The notes under the pieces: model-generated
What the model saw: the letters and a program-made list of their open reading frames with translations, nothing else
Told to the model about the DNA's origin: nothing
Database searches by the model: none
From: Streptomyces violens
GTDB lineage: Bacteria > Actinomycetota > Actinomycetes > Streptomycetales > Streptomycetaceae
DNA length: 64,000 nucleotides
NCBI RefSeq assembly: GCF_000717745.1
Contig: NZ_JOBH01000009.1
Span: 124,001-188,000 of the forward strand
Direction of reading: 5' to 3'
Part shown: positions 32,054-41,283 of the stretch, piece after piece
How the letters are laid out: every line of letters starts with the position of its first letter
How positions within the stretch are numbered: position 1 is the stretch's first letter
Program-made: the position numbers and the translations under genes

Positions 32054-32973
32054 GAGCCGTCGGTACGCGTCCCGCGGCCGAGCAGCCCACCGCGGCCCCC
32101 GCCACCGCCCGGCGCCCGCGCCGCAGCCTGGCGCGGGCCCTGCCGGTGACCCCCGGCGTCGTCCTGCTGCTGCTCTTCCTCGCGGGCCCGATCGGCTACT
32201 GCGTCTATCTCGCCTTCACCGACCTGCAATTGACGGGACAGGCGGAGTCGTCCTTCATCGGCCTGGACAACTTCGCCGAGGCCTTCGGCGACAAGGACTT
32301 CCTCAACGCGGTCTGGCTGACGCTGGTCTTCACGGTCGTCTCGTCCCTGATCGGCCAGAACACCCTGGGCCTGACGCTCGCGGCCCTGATGCAGCGCGCC
32401 TCCAAGCCGGTGCGCACGCTCACCGGCGGCATCGTGGTGGTGGCCTGGGTGCTCCCGGAGGTGGTGGCGGGCTTCCTCCTCTACGCCTTCTTCCGCCGCG
32501 AGGGCACCCTGAACGCGGTGCTCGACTGGCTGCACCTGCCGGCCCAGAACTGGCTCTACATCCTGCCGATCCTGGCGGTGTCCTTCGCCAACGTCTGGCG
32601 CGGCACGGCCTTTTCGATGCTGGTGTACTCGGCGGCCCTGAACGAGATCCCCAAGGAGATCACCGAGGCCGCGCAGGTCGACGGCGCGAGCGGCCGGCGC
32701 CGCATGTGGCACATCACGCTGCCCATGATCCGCCGCTCCATCGGCACCAACCTGATGCTCAATACCCTCCAGACCCTCTCGGTCTTCGGTCTGATCTGGG
32801 TGATGACCCGCGGCGGCCCCGGCAACCGCAGCCAGACGCTCCCCTTGTACATGTACGAACAGGCATTCCAGAACAGCATGATCGGCTACGCGACGGCCGT
32901 GGCCCTCCTCCTGCTCCTCGTCGGCTCCCTCTTCTCCCTCGTCTACATGCGCCTGCTGCGCACGGAGGTCTGA
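32050..32973 (+). CDS. ABC sugar permease, first subunit (MalF-like)
   Basis: 307-residue inner-membrane protein with six predicted helices, starting after a Pro/Ala-rich cytoplasmic N-terminus of about 30 residues. The EAA loop that docks the ATPase reads EAAQVDGASGRRRMWHITLP (about residues 210-230). The GTG start overlaps the binding-protein stop, and the next permease starts directly at its stop codon, so the three genes form one translationally coupled operon. Confidence 0.94.
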   Translation: MRAVGTRPAAEQPTAAPATARRPRRSLARALPVTPGVVLLLLFLAGPIGYCVYLAFTDLQLTGQAESSFIGLDNFAEAFGDKDFLNAVWLTLVFTVVSSLIGQNTLGLTLAALMQRASKPVRTLTGGIVVVAWVLPEVVAGFLLYAFFRREGTLNAVLDWLHLPAQNWLYILPILAVSFANVWRGTAFSMLVYSAALNEIPKEITEAAQVDGASGRRRMWHITLPMIRRSIGTNLMLNTLQTLSVFGLIWVMTRGGPGNRSQTLPLYMYEQAFQNSMIGYATAVALLLLLVGSLFSLVYMRLLRTEV

Positions 32974-33825
32974 GTGGCCCGCTCCGTGAAGCTCACCCCG
33001 GCCGCCCGCCGCGCCACCCGCCGGCTCGCGGCGGACGCGGCGCTCCTGGTGGTCGCGGCGGCCTTCGTCCTGCCCCTGGCCTGGGTGGTCCTCTCCTCCC
33101 TGGACGCGCGGGCCGACCTGAAGGTGAAGATCCCCGAAGAGTTCACCTTCGGCAACTTCGACGCGGTCCTCGTCCCCGACGTGACCTTCACCCCGCTCCT
33201 CAACAGCCTGATCCTGTGCGGCGGAGCGACCCTCCTGACGATCGTCTGCGCGGCCCTGGCGGCCTACCCGCTGTCCCGCTACCGCTCCCGTACCGGCAGC
33301 GCCTTCCTGGCCACGATCCTCTTCGCCACCTGCCTGCCGATCACGGCGATCATGGTCCCGGTGTACGCCCTGTTCGTCCAGGTCGAACTGATCGACACCA
33401 TGCACGGGACGATCCTGTTCTTCGCGGCTTCCCAACTCCCCTTCGCCGTATGGCTCATGAAGAACTTCATGGACGGTGTGCCGAAGGAGCTGGAGGAGGC
33501 GGCCTGGACCGACGGCGCCTCGCCCATGCAGTCCCTGCTCCGCGTCGTCCTGCCTCTGATGGGGCCGGGCATCGCGGTCGTGACCGTCTACTCCTTCGTC
33601 ATGATGTGGGGCAACTTCTTCGTCCCCTTCATGCTCCTGCTCGACCCCGCGCAGATGCCCGCCTCGGTCAGCATCAACGACTTCTTCGGCAACCGCGGGA
33701 CCGTGGTCTACGGCCAGCTCGCGGCCTTCTCCCTCATCTACTCGACCCCGGTGCTGCTTCTGTACATCCTGATCGCCCGCCGCCTGGGCGGCGGCTTCGC
33801 GCTGGGCGGGGCGGTGAAGGGCTGA
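32974..33825 (+). CDS. ABC sugar permease, second subunit (MalG-like)
   Basis: 283 residues with six predicted helices. The EAA loop reads EEAAWTDGASPMQSLLRVVL (about residues 173-192). The GTG start at 32974 abuts the previous stop and has GGAGG just upstream. It pairs with the preceding permease to form the transmembrane channel. The operon ends here; the following gene is preceded by 147 nt of non-coding sequence and has a different character. Confidence 0.94.
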   Translation: MARSVKLTPAARRATRRLAADAALLVVAAAFVLPLAWVVLSSLDARADLKVKIPEEFTFGNFDAVLVPDVTFTPLLNSLILCGGATLLTIVCAALAAYPLSRYRSRTGSAFLATILFATCLPITAIMVPVYALFVQVELIDTMHGTILFFAASQLPFAVWLMKNFMDGVPKELEEAAWTDGASPMQSLLRVVLPLMGPGIAVVTVYSFVMMWGNFFVPFMLLLDPAQMPASVSINDFFGNRGTVVYGQLAAFSLIYSTPVLLLYILIARRLGGGFALGGAVKG

Positions 33826-33972
33826 CAACAAGCCAACCGGGCTGGGCCGCAAGCGAGTTGGGCCATGTTGAGCCACTTTCGCGCATCCCGCTGCGGCTTC
33901 CACAGCAGCGCCCCAAAGTCACGCAAGACTGAGCACCTCTCCGATTACCCATCTCCATCGAGAGGTCCATGC

Positions 33973-34518
33973 ATGTCGCGCTCATCGCGCTTATCGCGTT
34001 CGTACCGCCTGGCCGCCGTCGCCGCACTGCTCGCCGCGGTCGGCGTCCCCACGGCGACCGCCCCCGCGCACGCCGTGGGGACCGAGGTGGTGTGCACAGC
34101 CACGGAGACCATCGCCTACCAGCCCGGTCTGAAGCTGGTTCCCACCCCGCAGAAGGTCTCTGCCACGAGGACGTACTCCAACTGCGACCTGCTGAGCGAG
34201 TTCGACATCAGCTCCGGGTCCAGCTCCGGCACGGCGTCGCAGTCGCTGTCGTGCGCCGACGCCCTCCAAGCCGGCGCCGCGTCCGAGACCATCACCTGGA
34301 ACACCGGCAAGACCAGTACCTTCACCTACAACCGGACCGTGTCCCACGTGGCCGGCCAGACGGTGGTCACCAACGTCGGCACGATCACCGCGGGGGAATT
34401 CGAGGGGCAAGGCGCGAAATCGGTCTTCGCCGGGCCGACCGCCGACACGCTCCAGTGCCTGAAGGAGGGCATCACCGAGCGCGCGGGGGCAGGCACGCTG
34501 ACGATCCTTGCCCTGTGA
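33973..34518 (+). CDS. Small secreted protein with a TTA codon
   Basis: 181-residue hypothetical protein. The N-terminus (Ser/Arg-rich, then hydrophobic, cleavage after AHA at about residue 35) is a good signal peptide. The mature part is about 145 residues, Thr/Ser-rich and probably all beta, with Cys in EVVCTATE, SNCDLLSE, LSCADALQ and LQCLKEG, suggesting two disulfides. Codon 7 is TTA (33991-33993), the rare Streptomyces leucine codon read only by the bldA tRNA, so expression may be limited to differentiating cultures. The ATG at 33973 has GAGAGG upstream. No family recognised. Confidence 0.82.
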   Translation: MSRSSRLSRSYRLAAVAALLAAVGVPTATAPAHAVGTEVVCTATETIAYQPGLKLVPTPQKVSATRTYSNCDLLSEFDISSGSSSGTASQSLSCADALQAGAASETITWNTGKTSTFTYNRTVSHVAGQTVVTNVGTITAGEFEGQGAKSVFAGPTADTLQCLKEGITERAGAGTLTILAL

Positions 34519-34545
34519 CCTACCCCGGATAGGCCACAAAAGCCC

Positions 34546-34586
34546 GCCGGGCGGGCCGGCTGAACACGACAACCGGCCCGCCCGGC
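34546..34586. terminator. Bidirectional terminator between secreted-protein gene and AraC gene
   Basis: Perfect 14-bp stem: arms 34546-34559 and 34573-34586 with a 13-nt loop. It lies between convergent genes. Confidence 0.85.
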
Positions 34587-34647
34587 CGCTGTAGCCGCTG
34601 GTGCGCCATGCCGCAGTTGAAGACCCCGGACGCCCCGTCCTGTCCGC

Positions 34648-35517
34648 TCAGGCCGCGGTGCGCTCCACCGGGATCCACAGTTCCGCGTCCGCCTGTGTCC
34701 CGTCCTGCGACAGCCGGGTCCGCAGGATCTCGGGCCCCGGCCGGCTCTGGTAGGGATTGGACGGGAACCACTGGGTGAACACGTCCCGCCACAGGTGCTG
34801 GAGCGCCTGCGGGAACGGGCCGGAGCTCTCGAAGACGGCCCAGGGGCCCGCGGGGACGGTGAGCGCGTCGAGGTCCTCCGGAACGGCGGCCGTCCCGGTC
34901 ACCACGCCGTGGTAGTAGTCGAGTTCGGTGCCCTCCGCCCGGCTCGGGTCGAGGTTGTCGCTCACCCCGACGATCCCCTCCGGCTGCTGGTCGGAGAGCG
35001 CGGTGATACGCCGTATCGTCTCCCGGTCGATGCCGCGGATGAACTCCGCGATCGCCGGGTTCACCCCCTCGTGGACGAGCGGGACCCGGACCTTCTTGCC
35101 GACCACCCGGAAGTCTTCCTTCTCGATGACGCGGTATCGCATACTGCTCTTCCCTTCGACGGTGAGACGGAAGGACATCCGCGGCTGGGAGCGCAGCGCG
35201 GCACCGGTCCGCCGGGCCTCGCCCGGGCCCACACCGTGCATGGCCCGGAACGCCCGCGCGAACGCCTCGCCGGAGCCGTAGCCGTACCGCACGGCGATCT
35301 CCAGCAGCGTCCGCTCGCCGGCGAGCACCTCGGCACCCGCGACGGTGAGCCGCCGACGCCGGACGTACTCCGACAGCGGGATCCCCGCCAGCGCGGAGAA
35401 CATCCGGCGGAAGTGGTATTCCGACGTCATCGCGATCCGTGCCGGCTCGGCCATCTCGATCTGCTGATCGAGATGCGACTCGATGTGTTCCAGTGCCTCG
35501 TTCAGGCTCTCCAGCAA
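34648..35517 (-). CDS. AraC-family regulator with GyrI-like effector domain
   Basis: 289 residues. The N-terminal HTH_18 domain (about 1-105) shows two helix-turn-helix units (YHFRRMFSALAGIPLSEYV and a second in YGYGSGEAFARAFRAMHG). The C-terminal GyrI-like/effector-binding domain (about 125-285) includes the Tyr/Glu-rich DYYHGVVTG and WAVFESSGPFPQALQ segments and may bind a small hydrophobic ligand, as in Rob and SbmC. The start is TTG at 35517, with AAGGAGGGAG 8 nt upstream. It is divergent from the tandem-HTH gene. No transporter or enzyme lies next to it to suggest a target. Confidence 0.93.
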   Translation of the reverse strand: MLESLNEALEHIESHLDQQIEMAEPARIAMTSEYHFRRMFSALAGIPLSEYVRRRRLTVAGAEVLAGERTLLEIAVRYGYGSGEAFARAFRAMHGVGPGEARRTGAALRSQPRMSFRLTVEGKSSMRYRVIEKEDFRVVGKKVRVPLVHEGVNPAIAEFIRGIDRETIRRITALSDQQPEGIVGVSDNLDPSRAEGTELDYYHGVVTGTAAVPEDLDALTVPAGPWAVFESSGPFPQALQHLWRDVFTQWFPSNPYQSRPGPEILRTRLSQDGTQADAELWIPVERTAA

Positions 35518-35800
35518 CTCGGACTCCCTCCTTGACGTCCTTCACGTTAGGAAGACCGCGCACTGCCCGACCCGACATTCTGTGCCCGGTCCGGTCGGGC
35601 GCGAAGGCGCGGCGGCGAAGGGCTGAGCGAGCGCTCAGTAAGCGGCCGGATTTGGCTGAGAATCCTCTCGCCAAGCGGTCACCGTCCGTGAAAAAATCAC
35701 CCATCGTTACAAGATCACTCTCTGCAACCCGTAGATTGCTACGAGTTTTCGAAGCGAAGGGTAAAACTACCCGCGTAGACATATCTGGGTCGCTTACGGT
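35518..35800. promoter_or_regulatory. Divergent regulatory region with CTGAGCG palindrome at 35623-35638
   Basis: 283 nt between two divergent regulator genes, clearly AT-richer than the surroundings from 35690 to 35800. A perfect inverted repeat CTGAGCG-AG-CGCTCAG lies at 35623-35638. It could be an operator for the AraC-type regulator or another protein. No coding sequence is seen. Confidence 0.45.
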
Positions 35801-36508
35801 GTGGCGGTGCACACGCCAGACAGGGGCGAGCGCCGCCCACCCTTCGACGCCCAGGCCGCCAAGCGCATGCGCGAGGCTCTCGGAATGACGCCCGCGCATG
35901 TCGCGTACGGCATCAACGCCGCGTACGGAAAACCGATTCAGCCACGGACGATCGTCTCCTGGGAGCGGGGTGAGGGGTCGCCGACGGAGAGCGAGCTGAA
36001 CGCGCTCGCGGGGGCGTTGTGGTGCGCGCCCGGTGACCTGCTCGGGACGCCCGACACCTTGCGTGAGTACCGGATCGCCCGCGGCATCGCCGCCGACGAC
36101 CTCGCGCTGCGGATCGGCATGGAGATCCCGGCGTACGAGCGGATCGAGGCCACCGGGCAGTGGCAGGGCAATGACCGGCAGGCGGCCGCCCTCAAGGCCG
36201 AGCTGGGACTTCCGCTGCCCGCGCTGGTGCGGCTGACCGGGCGGGCCGGGCAGCTGGCGGAGATGCTGCGCGGTGCCGCGACCACGCGCTGGCAGGCGTA
36301 TGTGCGGCCAGTGTGCAAGCTGCTCGGGCTGCCGAAGCCTGAGGTACAGAAGGCGCTGGAGTACCTCTTCGAGGAGTACCACCGGCGGATGGCCGGGACC
36401 CTGGGCTGGGGCGGCGGAACCGAGAGCGCGGCCGAGTCCAGCGACGCGGGCCGCGAGTTCGTGCGTGACGTGCTCGACCATTTCTGGGAGCAGGTCGGGG
36501 AGAGATGA
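35801..36508 (+). CDS. DNA-binding protein with two XRE-like HTH segments
   Basis: 235-residue predicted regulator. Residues about 15-75 form a Cro/CI-type HTH (RMREALGMTPAHVAYGI, then IVSWERGEGSPTESELNALA). Residues about 85-135 look like a second, weaker HTH (YRIARGIAADDLALRIGM). The C-terminal part is helical and could dimerise. GTG at 35801 and GTG at 35807 are both possible starts; neither has a clear ribosome binding site. No signal or membrane segment. A conserved Streptomyces hypothetical regulator; target unknown. Confidence 0.8.
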   Translation: MAVHTPDRGERRPPFDAQAAKRMREALGMTPAHVAYGINAAYGKPIQPRTIVSWERGEGSPTESELNALAGALWCAPGDLLGTPDTLREYRIARGIAADDLALRIGMEIPAYERIEATGQWQGNDRQAAALKAELGLPLPALVRLTGRAGQLAEMLRGAATTRWQAYVRPVCKLLGLPKPEVQKALEYLFEEYHRRMAGTLGWGGGTESAAESSDAGREFVRDVLDHFWEQVGER

Positions 36509-36523
36509 CCGGCCGGGCCCGCA

Positions 36524-36548
36524 CGCCGGGCCCGCGCAGGGCCCGGCG
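36524..36548. terminator. Terminator between HTH gene and pfkA
   Basis: Perfect 10-bp stem: arms 36524-36533 and 36539-36548 with loop GCGCA, between convergent genes. Confidence 0.75.
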
Positions 36549-36576
36549 GCGGCCGCCGTTCAGTACAGCGGGTGGC

Positions 36577-37602
36577 TCAGAAGACCGACTCGGCCTCGGC
36601 CATGCGGTTCGCCGGCACGGTCTTCAGGTGGGTGACCGCCTCGGCGAGCGGGACCATCGTGATGTCCGTGCCGCGCAGCGCGGTCATCTTGCCGAAGTCA
36701 CCGCGGTGCGCGGCCTCGACGGCGTGCCAGCCGAAGCGGGTGGCGAGGACGCGGTCGTACGCGGTGGGGGTGCCGCCGCGCTGCACGTGGCCGAGGATGA
36801 CCGGGCGGGCCTCCTTGCCGAGCCGCCTCTCCAGCTCGACGGCGAGCTTGGTGCCGATGCCCTGGAAGCGCTCGTGACCGAACTGGTCGATCTCGCCCTT
36901 GGCGTAGTCCATCGTGCCCTCGGCGGGGTGCGCGCCCTCGGCGACGCAGACGACGGCGAACTTCTTGCCCCGCGCGAAGCGCTCCTCGACCATCTTGACC
37001 AGGTCGTGCACGTCGAAGGGACGCTCCGGCAGGCAGATGCCGTGGGCACCGCCGGCCATGCCGGACTCCAGCGCGATCCAGCCCGCGTGGCGGCCCATGA
37101 CCTCGACGACCATGACGCGCTGGTGCGACTCGGCGGTGGTCTTCAGGCGGTCGATGGCCTCGGTCGCCACGCCGACGGCCGTGTCGAAGCCGAAGGTGCG
37201 GTCGGTGGAGGAGATGTCGTTGTCGATGGTCTTGGGCACACCGACCACGGGCAGCCCGGCGTCGGCGAGCATCCGGGCCGCGGTGAGCGTGCCCTCGCCG
37301 CCGATCGGGATGAGCACGTCGATGCCGTACTCCTTCGACATGTCCTTGGCGTCCTCGCACGCCTGGCGCAGCCGGGCGCGCTCCAGGCGGGAGGAGCCGA
37401 GGATCGTGCCGCCGCGGGCGAGGATGCCGCCGACAGCGTCGAGGTCGAGCTTCCGGTAACGGCCGTCGAGCAGACCAGCGAAGCCGTCCTCGAAGCCGAT
37501 GACCTCGTCGTCGTGCTCGGTGACGGCGCGGTGCACCACAGAGCGGATCACGGCGTTGAGGCCGGGGCAGTCGCCGCCCGCGGTCAGGACTCCGATACGC
37601 AT
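36577..37602 (-). CDS. pfkA: 6-phosphofructokinase PfkA (actinobacterial group III)
   Basis: Phosphorylates fructose-6-phosphate in glycolysis. 341 residues. Motifs: GGDCPGLNAVIR at 9-20, GGEGT at 101-105, PKTIDND at 123-129, MGRHAGWIA. Gly104 (E. coli numbering fits exactly) is the residue of ATP-dependent enzymes, whereas Lys124 is typical of the PPi-type and mixed group III enzymes; so ATP is the predicted donor with a PPi-like background. The ATG start at 37602 has AGGAGA upstream. It is divergent from pta, and pyk lies in the same neighbourhood, joining upper and lower glycolysis with acetate metabolism. Confidence 0.95.
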   Translation of the reverse strand: MRIGVLTAGGDCPGLNAVIRSVVHRAVTEHDDEVIGFEDGFAGLLDGRYRKLDLDAVGGILARGGTILGSSRLERARLRQACEDAKDMSKEYGIDVLIPIGGEGTLTAARMLADAGLPVVGVPKTIDNDISSTDRTFGFDTAVGVATEAIDRLKTTAESHQRVMVVEVMGRHAGWIALESGMAGGAHGICLPERPFDVHDLVKMVEERFARGKKFAVVCVAEGAHPAEGTMDYAKGEIDQFGHERFQGIGTKLAVELERRLGKEARPVILGHVQRGGTPTAYDRVLATRFGWHAVEAAHRGDFGKMTALRGTDITMVPLAEAVTHLKTVPANRMAEAESVF

Positions 37603-37879
37603 CGTGCTGAGTCTCCTGTGCTCGATGTTGGTTCTGGTGAGCAGGTGCGATTCTTTCACGGGCCGGTGACGGGCGCCCTCACACGTCTCGGCTGCCCCGA
37701 CTCCGGGTACCCCGCACAGGGGCGGTCACCCGCCTCGGCGGCCCCTCTTCGCGCACGGGCGCGCACCATGGACACTGGGAGAGCGGCCTATCCACTGACG
37801 CAGGTATTGTCAAGGGGGGCAAGCCCGCCATAACGGGTAATTTTCCCCTGTGAGCAACGGAAAAGGACGGAGATCGCGC

Positions 37880-39970
37880 GTGACGCGGAGCGTGTACGTG
37901 ACCGGCATCGGCCGCGGCGACGGACGGCAGGTCATCGAGCTGGGGGTCATGGAGCTGCTGACCCGCCATGTCGACCGGGTCGGGGTCTTCCGGCCGCTCG
38001 TGCACGACGACGGCCCGGACCGCCTGTTCGACCTGCTGCGGTCGCGGTACCGCCTCACCCAGCCCGCCGACTCGGTGTACGGCATGGGCTACGCGGCGGC
38101 GAGCACCCTGCAGGCCGAGCGGGGCACCGACGAGCTGGTCTCGCAGCTGGTGGACCGCTTCCACGCCGTCGCCAGGGAGTACGACTACGTCCTCGTGCTG
38201 GGCACGGACTACGCCGACACCAATCTGCCGGACGAGCTGAGCCTGAACGCACGGCTGGCGAACGAGTTCGGCGCCTCGGTGCTGCCGGTCGTCGCGGGCC
38301 GCGACCAGGAGCCGGAGTCCGTACGGGCCGAGGCCCGCAACGCCTACCGCGCCTTCGACTCCATGGGCTGCGACGTGGTCGCCATGGTCGTGAACCGGGT
38401 GGCCCCGGCCGACCGCGAGGCCGTCGTGGAGCGGCTGGCGGCGCACCTCCCGGTGCCCTGCTACGCGCTCCCCGAGGACAGCTCGCTCTCCGCGCCGACC
38501 GTCTCCCAGATCGTGCACACCCTCGGCGGCGAGGTGCTGCTCGGCGACGACTCGGGCCTCGCCCGGGACGCCCGTGACTTCGTCTTCGGCGGCGCCATGC
38601 TGCCGACGTTCCTCAAGGCGCTGACCGAGGGCGCCCTCGTGGTCGCGCCCGGGGACCGCGCCGACCTGATCATCGGCGCGCTCGCCGCGCACAGCGCCGG
38701 CGCCCCGCCCATCGCGGGCGTGCTGCTCACCCTCGGCGAGCGCCCGGGCCCGGACATCATGGCGCTGGCCGCCCGGCTGGCCCCCGGTACGCCGGTGATA
38801 TCCGTGCCCGGCGGGTCCTTCCCGACGGCCGGCGAGCTCTTCGCCATCGAGGGCAAGATGAGCGCCGCCTCGCCGCGCAAGGCCGAGACCGCGCTCGGGC
38901 TGTTCGAGCGGCACGTGGACACCGTCGAGCTGACCAAGCGCATCTCGGTACTGAAGTCCGACCGCGTCACCCCGATGATGTTCGAGCACGAGCTGATCGA
39001 GCGGTCCCGCTCCGGGCGCCGCCGGGTCGTGCTGCCCGAGGGCAGCGAGGAGCGCGTGCTGCGCGCCGCCGACGTGCTGCTCCGCCGGGACGTGTGCGAC
39101 CTGACGCTGCTGGGCGAGGAGGAGGCGATCCGCAAGCGCGCCGCCGACCTCTCCATCGACCTGGGCGAAGCGCAGATCATCGACCCGCAGACCGCGCCGG
39201 TGCGCGAGCGCTTCGCCGAGCGGTACGCGGAGCTGCGCGCCCACAAGGGCGTGACGTACGAGCTGGCGTACGACGTGGTCGCCGACGTGTCGTACTTCGG
39301 CACGCTGATGGTCCAGGAGGGCCTGGCCGACGGCATGGTGTCGGGCGCCGTGCACTCCACCGCCGCCACCATCCGGCCCGCCTTCGAGGTCATCAAGACC
39401 AAGCCGGACGCCCAGATCGTCTCGTCCGTCTTCTTCATGTGCCTGGCCGACCGGGTGCTGGTCTACGGCGACTGCGCGGTCAACCCGGACCCGAACGCCG
39501 AGCAGCTCGCCGACATCGCCATCCAGTCCGCCGCGACCGCCGCGCAGTTCGGCGTCGAGCCGCGGATCGCGATGCTCTCGTACTCCACCGGTACCTCCGG
39601 CTCCGGCGCGGACGTGGACAAGGTGCGCAAGGCCACCGAGCTGGTCCGCGAGCGCCGCCCGGACCTGCTGGTGGAGGGCCCGATCCAGTACGACGCCGCG
39701 GTGGACGCGAGCGTCGCCCGCACCAAGCTGCCGGAGTCCGAGGTCGCGGGCCGGGCCACCGTGCTGGTGTTCCCGGACCTGAACACCGGCAACAACACCT
39801 ACAAGGCCGTGCAGCGGTCGGCCGGCGCGGTCGCCGTCGGCCCGGTGCTGCAGGGCCTGCGCAAGCCGGTCAACGACCTCTCGCGCGGCGCCCTGGTCCA
39901 GGACATCGTCAACACCGTCGCGATCACGGCCATCCAGGCCCAGGGCGGCAACGCGCCCACCGGTCGCTGA
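37880..39970 (+). CDS. pta: Phosphate acetyltransferase Pta (long form)
   Basis: Interconverts acetyl-CoA and acetyl-phosphate. About 696 residues: an N-terminal BioD-like P-loop-related domain (VYVTGIGRGDGRQ, to about 210), a DRTGG domain (about 215-330) and the C-terminal PTA_PTB catalytic domain (about 370-690; LPEGSEERVLRA, SYSTGTSGSGADVDKV, FPDLNTGNNTYK). The GTG at 37880 has GGACGGAG at 7-nt spacing; a GTG at 37850 would add 10 residues. ackA follows after 40 nt and is probably co-transcribed. Confidence 0.95.
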   Translation: MTRSVYVTGIGRGDGRQVIELGVMELLTRHVDRVGVFRPLVHDDGPDRLFDLLRSRYRLTQPADSVYGMGYAAASTLQAERGTDELVSQLVDRFHAVAREYDYVLVLGTDYADTNLPDELSLNARLANEFGASVLPVVAGRDQEPESVRAEARNAYRAFDSMGCDVVAMVVNRVAPADREAVVERLAAHLPVPCYALPEDSSLSAPTVSQIVHTLGGEVLLGDDSGLARDARDFVFGGAMLPTFLKALTEGALVVAPGDRADLIIGALAAHSAGAPPIAGVLLTLGERPGPDIMALAARLAPGTPVISVPGGSFPTAGELFAIEGKMSAASPRKAETALGLFERHVDTVELTKRISVLKSDRVTPMMFEHELIERSRSGRRRVVLPEGSEERVLRAADVLLRRDVCDLTLLGEEEAIRKRAADLSIDLGEAQIIDPQTAPVRERFAERYAELRAHKGVTYELAYDVVADVSYFGTLMVQEGLADGMVSGAVHSTAATIRPAFEVIKTKPDAQIVSSVFFMCLADRVLVYGDCAVNPDPNAEQLADIAIQSAATAAQFGVEPRIAMLSYSTGTSGSGADVDKVRKATELVRERRPDLLVEGPIQYDAAVDASVARTKLPESEVAGRATVLVFPDLNTGNNTYKAVQRSAGAVAVGPVLQGLRKPVNDLSRGALVQDIVNTVAITAIQAQGGNAPTGR

Positions 39971-40010
39971 CCCCGTATCCCCGCCCCGTAACCGAACCGA
40001 AAGCTTTTCC

Positions 40011-41222
<1,212 letters not shown>

Positions 41223-41283
41223 TTTTCGGCGCTTCCGCCAGGTGGAATATTCCGCTCTGAAACAAACCGATAGGATTCAGCCC

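Noticed and set aside
33969..34532. Overlapping plus-strand frame in the small secreted-protein region
   Set aside because: Its translation is Arg/His-rich and has no signal peptide, while the frame from 33973 has a good one.
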